Assembly: GCA_030427245.1 (NCBI GenBank)
Contig: JAUHXA010000060.1
Coordinates: forward strand, 1 to 41,870
Direction of reading: 5' to 3'
DNA: 41,870 nt
Source of the DNA: Bacteroidia bacterium
GTDB taxonomy: Bacteria > Bacteroidota > Bacteroidia > Chitinophagales > UBA2359
A program made the position numbers and the translations under genes. The notes beneath the pieces were generated by a model. It did no database searches. It was given only the letters and a program-made list of their open reading frames with translations, and was not told where the DNA came from. How positions within the stretch are numbered: position 1 is the first letter of the stretch; each line of letters opens with the position of its first letter. Positions 24,684 to 32,419 of the stretch are shown here, in pieces.

Positions 24684-25982
24684 ATGAAAAGATTTCTACC
24701 TATTCACAACTTTCTCCTGTATGCATTGCCATTAATGCTTTGTTTTTCCTTTAATGCTTGCCAAAATTCTAACAATGAAGGTGAATCTCCAAACGATACT
24801 TCCGAAGTCAAAGACGAAGAATACCGTCAGATGGCAAACCAACTTGCCCATGAATACATCATTGTGGATGGCCACGTGGATTTGCCTTATCGCTTGACTG
24901 TCCAAAACTTTCAATTGAGTAGGGAATATTTGGGAATTCCTGTCGAAACAAAAGATGGGGACTTTGACTTCAAACGCTCCAAAGAAGGTGGTTTGGATGC
25001 TCCTTTTATGTCGATTTACATTCCTGCAAGCTATCAAAAAACTGGTGGTGCAAAGGAATTTGCAGATGGTTTGATTGATATGGTGACGGCGATTGCGGAT
25101 AGTATTCCCGACAAGTTTACGATAGCAAGTACGCCTTCGGAAGTGGAAGGTATTGTAAAAGCGGGTAAAATCGCTCTGCCGATGGGCATGGAAAATGGAG
25201 CACCGATTGAAGACGACTTGGCGAATGTGCAGTATTTTAGGGATAGAGGCATCAGCTATGTGACTTTGACGCACTCCAAAAACAACCAAATTTGTGATTC
25301 TTCTTACGATACGACTCGCTTGTGGAATGGTCTGAGTGATTTTGGTCGAGATGTGGTGGCTGAAATGAATCGAGTGGGAATCATGGTCGATATTTCACAC
25401 GTCTCGGATAGCACTTTTTATCAGGTAATGAAACTGAGTAAAGCTCCTGTGATTGCATCTCACTCTTCGGCGCGAAAGTTTGTTCCCGATTTTGAGCGAA
25501 ATATGAGCGACGATATGATTGTGAAAATGGGCGAAAACGATGGGGTGATTATGATCAATTTCGGTTCTACCTTTGTGGATGGAGACAGTCGTGATAGCTA
25601 TACGGTATTGGCTGACAGCCTCAAACAAATATTGGCAGACAAGGGATTGGATGCGGATGATTCTTTGGCTTTGGCTATTGAAAAGCAATTTGAAGAGGAC
25701 AATCCTATTTTATTTGCAGATGTGGAAAGAGTTGCTGATCATATTGATTTGGTGGTCAAATTAGCCGGTGTGGAGCATGTCGGTTTTGGTTCGGACTATG
25801 ATGGTGTGGGCAATACATTGCCGACTGGATTGAAGGATGTATCGGATTACCCTAACTTGCTTTATACTTTGTTGAAGCGAGGTTACTCCAAAGAAGATAT
25901 CGAAAAGATTTGTTATGGAAATATTTTTCGAGTGTGGAACAAGGTTTTAGAAGTTTCTAAAGAATTGAAGGAACAGAGCTAA
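24684..25982 (+). CDS. Membrane dipeptidase, peptidase family M19, lipoprotein
   Basis: This 432-residue lipoprotein (signal ending LCFSFNAC, mature Cys26) belongs to the zinc M19 renal-dipeptidase family. Metal and active-site motifs are visible: VDGHVDLPYR (His64, Asp66), GMENGAPIEDD (Glu ligand), LTHSKNNQICDSSYD, DISHVSDSTFYQVMKLSKAPVIASHSSARKF (two His ligands) and VGFGSDYDG. It would cleave dipeptides in the periplasm or at the outer membrane. Its promoter must be within the 135-bp divergent gap with the AAA-ATPase-like gene; I could not identify a good consensus match there. Confidence 0.93.
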   Translation: MKRFLPIHNFLLYALPLMLCFSFNACQNSNNEGESPNDTSEVKDEEYRQMANQLAHEYIIVDGHVDLPYRLTVQNFQLSREYLGIPVETKDGDFDFKRSKEGGLDAPFMSIYIPASYQKTGGAKEFADGLIDMVTAIADSIPDKFTIASTPSEVEGIVKAGKIALPMGMENGAPIEDDLANVQYFRDRGISYVTLTHSKNNQICDSSYDTTRLWNGLSDFGRDVVAEMNRVGIMVDISHVSDSTFYQVMKLSKAPVIASHSSARKFVPDFERNMSDDMIVKMGENDGVIMINFGSTFVDGDSRDSYTVLADSLKQILADKGLDADDSLALAIEKQFEEDNPILFADVERVADHIDLVVKLAGVEHVGFGSDYDGVGNTLPTGLKDVSDYPNLLYTLLKRGYSKEDIEKICYGNIFRVWNKVLEVSKELKEQS

Positions 25983-25992
25983 AAAACGCAAA

Positions 25993-26118
25993 TTCAACAT
26001 ACAAATTCAAGTTCAAACGATTTTTATAAAAATTTGATTTTCAAATTTTAAAAAATAACATTTATTTATTTGTTTAAAATCATGTGTTTTTTAAGCTTGA
26101 ATTTGTATTTTGTTTTGA
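25993..26118. repeat. Imperfect inverted repeat downstream of dipeptidase
   Basis: A 13-bp perfect arm ATACAAATTCAAG (25999-26011) is complementary to 26096-26108, with partial matching outward on both sides. Between the arms there is a smaller hairpin, AAAATTTGA at 26029-26037 with 26041-26049. It may be a terminator structure for the dipeptidase or a decayed small element. It overlaps a spurious upstream start of the MerR frame. Confidence 0.45.
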
Positions 26119-26152
26119 ACTTTTAACTTCAAGCCCGTTTTCTTCAATAGCC

Positions 26153-26587
26153 ATGTCAAAAAAAAAATCCCCTTTGCGAGCGGTTGATAATCAAACGGAA
26201 AATAGGCTGCAAATGCACCTTGATTTTCCGAAAGATGTGGTACATTCAGCAAAAGGTATGAGTATAAAGAAAAGGTATTACAATATTGGTGAAGTCGCTC
26301 AGATGTTTGCGGTCAATGCTTCTTTGCTGCGCTATTGGGAAACGGAATTTTCGATGCTTCGACCTAAAAAGAATCGTCAAGGGAATCGGCTATACACTCA
26401 GAAAGATATTGACAATGTACAACTTATATACAGCTTGGTCAAAGAAAGAGGTTATACGCTGGAGGGTGCGAAAAAGAAATTGAAGGAGAATAGAGATGAA
26501 TTGAGTAATCAACTGAAGGTAATTCAAACATTGAAGGACATTCGGGCATTTTTGGTGGAAATGAGAGAGCAGTTGGATAGTGAATGA
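26153..26587 (+). CDS. MerR-family transcriptional regulator
   Basis: The ATG at 26153 (MSKKKSPLRAVDN) is chosen over the upstream 26084 start because the extra 23 residues are hydrophobic and run through the repeat region. The 144-residue product has a MerR helix-turn-helix (RYYNIGEVAQMFAVNASLLRYWETEF, then RQGNRLYTQKDIDNVQLIYSLVKERGYTLEGAKKKL) and a C-terminal coiled coil that likely dimerises. This short MerR type with a long basic leader is common in Bacteroidota. No effector-binding domain is present, so the signal is unknown. The next gene, a membrane protein, starts 60 bp downstream. Confidence 0.85.
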   Translation: MSKKKSPLRAVDNQTENRLQMHLDFPKDVVHSAKGMSIKKRYYNIGEVAQMFAVNASLLRYWETEFSMLRPKKNRQGNRLYTQKDIDNVQLIYSLVKERGYTLEGAKKKLKENRDELSNQLKVIQTLKDIRAFLVEMREQLDSE

Positions 26588-26647
26588 CCAATGATTACTA
26601 TTTGACCTTCCTAACACCAGATTTCAAACAAACAATAAAATAGCCTT

Positions 26648-27184
26648 ATGCTGGTTCCGCCTCTTTCTGTTATCCGTCAAAAACTGAGTAATCCTCGTTT
26701 AGCGATTCTATTTGGGTGCTTATTTTTGGTTTCGCAATTGGTGATTGTGTACATCACTATTCCTTTGGGAAGTGACAAACTATTGCAGCTTCAAACTACT
26801 TTTTCGGTAGCTACTTTTCAGGAAATCCTTGCCGAATGGCGAGCTTACGATATCTTGTATCTGTATTACCAACATTATTATCTCGACCTTTTTTTGCACC
26901 CTCTTTTTTACAGTGTATTTTTGGGAACAGTTTTGGCATTGAGTATGGATTTTGCCAAAATTGAAGCGAAGTACAATTTCGTTTTGTTTTTTCCTTTTGT
27001 AGCTGGAATGTGTGATGTGTTGGAGAATGGTATGCACCTTTTGCTATTGGCAAATGCTGAATTTATCAATGCTTTTACAGTTGGATTGAGTGCCTGTTTT
27101 GCGAATAGCAAATGGCTTTTGTGTGGTGTTTGTATTGTTTTGGTTGTTTATTTTTCTCTCATCAGAGCTATATGGAAATCGTGA
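26648..27184 (+). CDS. Four-helix integral membrane protein, unknown function
   Basis: This 178-residue hydrophobic protein has about four membrane helices: residues 17-40 (LAILFGCLFLVSQLVIVYI), 76-100, 110-140 (FFPFVAGMCDVLENGMHLLLL) and 152-172. I do not recognise a family. A conserved-looking loop (CDVLENGMH) lies in the third helix. It follows the MerR gene in the same direction, and its last 37 bp overlap the tail of the SRPBCC-YCII gene on the opposite strand. Function cannot be inferred. Confidence 0.6.
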   Translation: MLVPPLSVIRQKLSNPRLAILFGCLFLVSQLVIVYITIPLGSDKLLQLQTTFSVATFQEILAEWRAYDILYLYYQHYYLDLFLHPLFYSVFLGTVLALSMDFAKIEAKYNFVLFFPFVAGMCDVLENGMHLLLLANAEFINAFTVGLSACFANSKWLLCGVCIVLVVYFSLIRAIWKS

Positions 27185-28263
27185 AATTCGGCTGACATCA
27201 ATCCATTTTTTACGGCAGGGTCATTGTTCATAATTTCTTGTGCAACTTCACTTGAAGAAGCTTCCAAAACCACGATTCCAAAACCAGTTTCGGGATCGGG
27301 TGAACGACCTGCCATGATTACAGTTCCTTCTTCGGTCAATTTTTTTAGGTAATTAAAGTGTACCCCAATAACGGCATTTTGTTCGGCAGTCCATGCTTCG
27401 GGATTACGAGCCAGTTCTGGATCTGTCAAGGTGAGTTTGTAGGCAAATTGCTGCATATCAGTTGTATTTTCTGTATTTTGTTGTGATGTATTTTCTTCAA
27501 TAATGGCTGGTGTAGGAGGAGTTTCAGCGGGGCTGGGAGCAGTAACATTAGCTGCTTTTTTGGATGTAGGCGGGGCAATGCCGTCTATATCTGTTGCAGT
27601 AGAAGAATCAAAGGTTTTCTTCGGGGTAGAGGCAGATGGAACCGTTCTTTGCACAGATGCACTTACTTTTTCCTGTTTTTCATCATTCATTGTAGGCAAA
27701 CCTCCACTTTTAGTATTTTCGTTTTTACCATAGGGATTGCTCAAGACAAGGTTGGTCTGCATATCTGCCAATGCCAACAACCAAGTTTGTTGAAAATAAT
27801 CGTAGGCTGCAAGCCATTCACCCTGTTTTTGCCAGCCTACTTGGGTAACTCTCACATCTGTTTGACTATCCGACAAAGAGGTGAACTCTACGACTACTTG
27901 TGTTTTTTCTTTCTGAATGGTAGAAAATTTGTTGGGCATCTCCAACTCAAAGGTAAACATCCTAAAAGGAATAAATGAAAGAATACGATTCTCAGAATGT
28001 GGGAAATTGTCTTTGGTATAGAGTGAGATATTGTAATTGCCATCTACTCGAAAGTCAATTTTGGAATCTACAGCCAAAAAACTTTGTACTCCTTTATCGG
28101 TTGTCCAACCCCACCAAGCTTTATCTACGGGTATGTTCACTGTTGCTTGGCTGATCAGTATTTTTCCGTCAGTTCCATCTATTTTTTGACTATAAGAAGT
28201 GGAAGGAAGTAACAACAATACACTGAAAAAGGAGCAAAGTAGCAATCTAAAGAAATTCATCAT
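27148..28263 (-). CDS. Secreted SRPBCC-YCII fusion protein
   Basis: This 371-residue protein begins with a signal peptide (FFRLLLCSFFSVLLLLPSTSYSQ). Residues about 36-175 resemble the SRPBCC/AHSA1 hydrophobic-ligand fold (ATVNIPVDKAWWGWTTDKGVQSFLAVDSKIDFRVDGNYNIS..., ending GEWLAAYDYFQQTWLLALADMQTNL). A low-complexity Pro/Ser/Thr linker (about 185-270) joins this to a C-terminal YCII domain (about 273-371: VHFNYLKKLTEEGTVIMAGRSPDPETGFGIVVLEA, ending AEFHDFHIALMREK). Both parts are usually cytoplasmic single-domain proteins, so an exported fusion is unusual. The C-terminus overlaps the opposite-strand membrane protein by 37 bp. Role unknown. Confidence 0.78.
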   Translation of the reverse strand: MMNFFRLLLCSFFSVLLLLPSTSYSQKIDGTDGKILISQATVNIPVDKAWWGWTTDKGVQSFLAVDSKIDFRVDGNYNISLYTKDNFPHSENRILSFIPFRMFTFELEMPNKFSTIQKEKTQVVVEFTSLSDSQTDVRVTQVGWQKQGEWLAAYDYFQQTWLLALADMQTNLVLSNPYGKNENTKSGGLPTMNDEKQEKVSASVQRTVPSASTPKKTFDSSTATDIDGIAPPTSKKAANVTAPSPAETPPTPAIIEENTSQQNTENTTDMQQFAYKLTLTDPELARNPEAWTAEQNAVIGVHFNYLKKLTEEGTVIMAGRSPDPETGFGIVVLEASSSEVAQEIMNNDPAVKNGLMSAEFHDFHIALMREK

Positions 28264-28642
28264 GGCTAATCTTGGTTAATTAGGTTAGGTTATTTAGACT
28301 TTGAACGGGAAAAATTGAATTCTACTTGTCCAAAATCTTACTGAAATATACTATTTTTTTAGTCAACGCACAAAAAAGGAGTAGGAACCATTGGTCAAGT
28401 AGAAATTCAAACTCATGTTCAATCAATTACTTTGACCATTCCGTTGAATTCTATCAATGACTACCCTACATACATAACAAACTTTAGAACCTGATAGTTG
28501 CCAATGGTTTAGCAGATACACTAAAATTTGATAATTTGCAGTTTGTGGTTATCTACTCCTTACTTTACGTCCTTATTAACCAATCTATTGTGTTATTCGT
28601 TCAAATACATTCGATTTCAGAAAATCCAATACATCGTCTCAT
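28264..28642. other. Intergenic region with a possible gene remnant
   Basis: This 379-bp gap lies between two minus-strand genes. On the plus strand, 28363-28494 is an open frame of about 43 codons reading VGTIGQVEIQTHVQSITLTIPLNSINDYPTYITNFRT near its end. It has protein-like composition but no start codon, so it may be a degraded gene fragment. A weak heptamer-like word GACTTTGAACGG occurs near 28293. Nothing else is supportable. Confidence 0.35.
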
Positions 28643-31315
28643 TTAGAAAGTCCTGATGTCAATATTTTTACCCGATATATTGATGTTGGTGTGTGTATCA
28701 GTGAATGTCATGGTGAAAGAAGCATCTTCACCCAAGTGTTCTTCAAATACTTCCCTGTATTTGTCTAACTTATCAGCAGGAATCGCCTTGTTATTCACCT
28801 TTGCATTTTTGCCATCGTATTTTATTTTCACTTCTCTGGCTTCTAAATCCAACAATCCATCACCCTCCAACATTTTTCGGAGTTTGGTAGTCACCACTTT
28901 GAGATTGGAGTTCCACATATTTTCCTCATACTCCATCTTCAATTCCATCGCATCTTCGAAGTCTCTCTCAAATAGGTTGAGATCTTTTTCATATTCTTTC
29001 ATACCTTCCTCATAATGTTTCATTTGTTCCTCATAATCTTTGTGCCATTTCTCCATATTCTTTTCGTACTCTTGTTGCTGCTTATCCCAGTTCTTTTGCC
29101 ACTCCTCACCCCACTTTTCGCCCCATTCCTTCTCCCACTTTTCACCCCATTCTTCACCCCATTTTTCCCATTTCTCAGCCCACTCTTTTTGCTTGTCCTC
29201 GTCCCACTCCGAATTCCATTCCTTCTCCCACTTACCTTCCCACTCGTTTTCCCATTTCTCAGCCCATTTATCACCCCAATCTTCCCACTTTTCAGCCCAT
29301 ACTTCCATTTTATCCTCAAAAGCCTGACGTTCCTCCTCATTCCATTCAAAGTGCGTTTCATGTTGTTCCTCCAAATTATCTTGCCACTCCTCCAATTCAT
29401 CTTCGTATTTGTCCAGCACCCTTTCATAGTCATCCATAATACGATCTAATTCCGCATCGTCCAAACTCTCTCGATTCCGAAGACTTTCCTTCAGTTTTTG
29501 TTGTTGAACCGCCAAAGAATCTCTCAAAGGCTTCAATTTTGCACGCAACTCCTGACTCTTGATAGAATCCAACACCATAGGCATTTTCAATTTGAGGACC
29601 TGCTTAGGAAATTTATTTTTAGACTTGAATTTATTTTTATCCTTGTCTTTGATAACTATTCTATGGGGGAAATTCCCTTTTCCATCTAAGTACAAAATAT
29701 TGTTATACCCTTTAGCTATATCTACCCAAACATCAGGTCGATCTACCATCATAGCGATGAGATCTGATTTGCCGTTTAGTATCGAATTCAAATCGTAAAA
29801 GCCACTAAAGTCTGGTGCATTTGGAGTAACAGGGAGCTCAGGCAACTCAGGTAAGGCAGGGGTTTCGGGTAATACTGGAACTGCAGGAACCATTGGTACT
29901 TTGGGCAATACCAAAATATTGGTGTTCGGTGTTACAAACACTTGAGGAGTCGGTGGCGTTGGAGGAGTTGGGATTGAAGGCACTGTAACGATCTTCCCAT
30001 CCTTGGATTTGAAAACCAGTTTTTGTGTGTTTTTTTGAAGTTTATCTACTTGTTTTTCAATTTTCTTTTCTCCTTTTTTGAGGCGTTTTTCAATTCGCTT
30101 GGCTCTCGCTTTTGCCCTTTTGGTAGAATCTGCGGTCAATTCCACAAAAACGTCCCCCACATCTTCTGCCACCCACTTCAAATCCTCTACCATCGAATCA
30201 ATAAATATATTTACCTCCTTTTCAGCCGCTTCAATGCTCGAATGAGAAGTCCAAGAAAGTGCCAAAACTGCAATCAACAACATCAGGGAAGCCACCCAAC
30301 CATCTACAAAATTGAACTGTTTTTCGCTTGGGCTGAATAGCCGCTGAATGCGAGCCATCAAATTATCTTGCTTGCCATTTCCTGCAAACGCTGCCGCCAA
30401 GTAAGGGGTTTCTTGCTGTATTCTCAAATACTCAATTTCGGTCAACGCTTTGGCATATACGACTTTATCCACACAAAGATGAATCGCCAAATCATCACAG
30501 CAATGCTCTCGAGTAGACTGCATTTTGCTAGACAGCCACCATGCAGCAGGATGGTAAAACAATACGATTTCAGCCAAAGATTGAAGGATATTCACCAAAT
30601 AGTCATTGCGGTAAATATGCGCCAATTCGTGTGCCAAAATTGCTTCTACTTCAGATGTTTTCAGTCCTGTCATTGCACCTATCGGAAACAAAATCACAGG
30701 CTTAAAATGACCAATCACCATCGGAGCAGAAACAGCAGCCGACTCTAATAAGCGAATTGTTTTGGTCACACCAATTGTCTTACAAATAGCATCCAACTTC
30801 TTTTGCCAATGCGCTTCAACGGGGTAAACATCTCTCCTACGAAGCCGCTGGACATATACAAACCCTCCAACAAACCGAATACTAAACAACAGACAGCCTA
30901 TCATCCACAAAGCTACAACCCACGCCATGTAATCGTTTGCCATGGCAGATAAATCCTTGAAAAAGGCGGACACAGAAGTCTCCGCCTTTGAAGTTTCGCT
31001 TGCAATGCTTTCGTCTAAGAAAACCAGTTCAACTATATCATTTTTTTCGTTTTGTACTTCCACAGGTACAACCCAATCTACTGCGGGAGCAGCAGTTTGA
31101 TGCAAATAACAGAAGGTAGAAAGACTGCAACCCAACAATACAAATAAAGCCGAAGCATACATATTATACCGCAACTTAGAGCTGGGATTTTTAAAAAGCG
31201 ACAATACAACCGTTGCGATGATGACCACAATTGCGCCTTGCCAAATAGAATGAAGAATCGTCCAGCCAATCGCATTAACCAGAGTTTCATTTAATATATT
31301 TTGAAGATAAGTCAT
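28643..31315 (-). CDS. BlaR1-type M56 peptidase with Trp-rich helical region
   Basis: This 890-residue membrane protein starts with an M56/BlaR1 metallopeptidase module: four hydrophobic segments (about 11-41, 50-70, 130-152 and near 338-356) and the zinc motif HELAH (229-233, in ILAHELAHIYRND), plus MQSTREHCCDDLAI. Family members cleave a BlaI-type repressor after sensing a signal. The usual penicillin-binding sensor domain is absent. Instead there is a Pro-rich linker (about 440-500), a charged helical region and, at about 670-760, a stretch with Trp every fourth residue (EKWEKEW, GEKWGEEW). The C-terminus is a small domain (VKIKYDGKNAKVNNKAIPADKLDKYREVFEEHLG). It lies 55 bp after the blaI-like gene, as an operon. 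Confidence 0.9.
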   Translation of the reverse strand: MTYLQNILNETLVNAIGWTILHSIWQGAIVVIIATVVLSLFKNPSSKLRYNMYASALFVLLGCSLSTFCYLHQTAAPAVDWVVPVEVQNEKNDIVELVFLDESIASETSKAETSVSAFFKDLSAMANDYMAWVVALWMIGCLLFSIRFVGGFVYVQRLRRRDVYPVEAHWQKKLDAICKTIGVTKTIRLLESAAVSAPMVIGHFKPVILFPIGAMTGLKTSEVEAILAHELAHIYRNDYLVNILQSLAEIVLFYHPAAWWLSSKMQSTREHCCDDLAIHLCVDKVVYAKALTEIEYLRIQQETPYLAAAFAGNGKQDNLMARIQRLFSPSEKQFNFVDGWVASLMLLIAVLALSWTSHSSIEAAEKEVNIFIDSMVEDLKWVAEDVGDVFVELTADSTKRAKARAKRIEKRLKKGEKKIEKQVDKLQKNTQKLVFKSKDGKIVTVPSIPTPPTPPTPQVFVTPNTNILVLPKVPMVPAVPVLPETPALPELPELPVTPNAPDFSGFYDLNSILNGKSDLIAMMVDRPDVWVDIAKGYNNILYLDGKGNFPHRIVIKDKDKNKFKSKNKFPKQVLKLKMPMVLDSIKSQELRAKLKPLRDSLAVQQQKLKESLRNRESLDDAELDRIMDDYERVLDKYEDELEEWQDNLEEQHETHFEWNEEERQAFEDKMEVWAEKWEDWGDKWAEKWENEWEGKWEKEWNSEWDEDKQKEWAEKWEKWGEEWGEKWEKEWGEKWGEEWQKNWDKQQQEYEKNMEKWHKDYEEQMKHYEEGMKEYEKDLNLFERDFEDAMELKMEYEENMWNSNLKVVTTKLRKMLEGDGLLDLEAREVKIKYDGKNAKVNNKAIPADKLDKYREVFEEHLGEDASFTMTFTDTHTNINISGKNIDIRTF

Positions 31316-31370
31316 ATTTTTGGAGTTTTGTGTTTGGGAAATTCATAAATGACAGCTTATAACCGACAAT

Positions 31371-31775
31371 CTAATCACTACTTTTATCTTCCAATTCGTC
31401 CAAGTACTCACGTATTTGCTTCAGTTCTTCTTGAGTCGTTTCGCTTCTCCCCAATGCCTGCATCACCAATTTCATAGCAGACCCTTTGAAGGTCGTATCC
31501 AAAAAACGTTCTAAAAGAGAACTTTGAGCCATTTTTTCACTCACATTGGCTTGATACACATGTGTCCGATTCGAATCATCCCGAACAACCAAGTTCTTTT
31601 CGTTCATCAATTGCATGATTTTCAAAGTAGTCGTGTAGCCAATTTTCTTTTTATCGTTGGCTCTTTTGTCGTTCAATAAGTCATTTACCTGTCGCACAGT
31701 GCATTTCTTGTGTTCCCACAAAATCTGTAAAATTTCAAGTTCTGATTCCGTTGGTTTGGATTTCATATCGCACAT
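31371..31775 (-). CDS. blaI: BlaI/MecI/CopY-family repressor
   Basis: This 134-residue winged-helix regulator matches the BlaI/MecI/CopY (penicillinase repressor) family: PTESELEILQILWEHKKCTVRQVNDLLN, then GYTTTLKIMQLMNEKNLVVRDDSNRTHVYQANV, and a C-terminal dimerisation half (LERFLDTTFKGSAMKLVMQALG). The start could be the Met at residue 4 (MKSKPTESE). Such repressors bind palindromes at their own promoter and are cleaved when the M56 partner is activated. The partner gene follows directly. Three palindromes TACGAANNNNTTCGTA overlap its promoter about 135-205 bp upstream, which fits autoregulation. What the pair senses is unknown. Confidence 0.93.
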   Translation of the reverse strand: MCDMKSKPTESELEILQILWEHKKCTVRQVNDLLNDKRANDKKKIGYTTTLKIMQLMNEKNLVVRDDSNRTHVYQANVSEKMAQSSLLERFLDTTFKGSAMKLVMQALGRSETTQEELKQIREYLDELEDKSSD

Positions 31776-31907
31776 TCATTTAAGTTCGTTTCTAAAAAAA
31801 GGGTGTCGGATTCAATCCATCACTTGTACTCCAACACCCAGCCAGTTGAAATTTGAAATACTATTTTTTGGATAATGGTATTTCTTATCAAAGGAGGTCA
31901 ATCCATC

Positions 31908-31981
31908 TACGATTGTTTTCGTACTTCAAAGATATACGAAGTATTTCGTAATAGCAAATCTTTTTTACGAAAACTTTCGTA
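31908..31981 (-). promoter_or_regulatory. Three BlaI-type operators at the blaI promoter
   Basis: Three copies of the palindrome TACGAA-N4-TTCGTA occur at 31908-31923 (one mismatch), 31935-31950 and 31966-31981 (both perfect). Their centres are 27 and 31 bp apart, close to whole helical turns. The middle one fills the spacer between the -33 and -7 boxes, the first covers the predicted transcription start, and the last lies upstream of -33. This geometry is typical for direct repression. Confidence 0.8.
31927..31958 (-). promoter_or_regulatory. Promoter of the blaI-M56 operon
   Basis: On the minus strand TTTG (31955-31958) is separated by 20 bp from TATCTTTG (31927-31934), matching the Bacteroidota pattern TTTG / TAnnTTTG. 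Transcription should start near 31920, leaving a leader of about 145 nt before the blaI start. Confidence 0.7.
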
Positions 31982-32419
31982 CTTACACAGAATCCACATT
32001 TCTATACGCTATTGCAGATAGTTATTCATACTGGTTGTCAATACTTTAATAAGAAAAGCTAAAAAATGTTAAATCACTTTCAACTTTTTAATAAACAATC
32101 TGTTAGTTTTTCATTTAGAATTTTTTCCATTCTAAGATGATTTTAGAACGGTTTTTTTCAAGGAATTTATTTAATTTTCAGAAAATTTTGAAAATTCAAA
32201 TGAACCATTGTATATTGCAGGTGTAAATAGAATAAAAATCATCTGACAAGCAACCTCTATGGTTTGTCAGAATGATGAAATTATTTTTTTTGAAATACTT
32301 GTTTATTTTTGCAGTCTATAATATCCTATCGTTTACTTCATATACTTCTAAAACTTAGCATCACAAAACGCTTACACCACTAAGTAATTTGTATTTCATA
32401 TTAATTTTTAATTGACACT
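31982..32419. other. Intergenic region upstream of HMG-CoA reductase
   Basis: This AT-rich stretch holds no gene. A 10-bp hairpin (TCTGACAAGC at 32242-32251 with 32262-32271, one G-T pair) lies at its middle, with a T8 run beginning at 32284, and could be a terminator or leader structure. A -7-like TATTTTTG at 32304-32311 could drive the HMG-CoA reductase gene, giving a leader of about 100 nt; I see no TTTG at the -33 distance. Confidence 0.4.

Noticed and set aside
28656-29449. Long plus-strand frames rich in Ser, Phe and His
   Set aside because: They are antisense to the Trp/Glu/Lys repeat region of the M56 gene and owe their openness to its biased codons.
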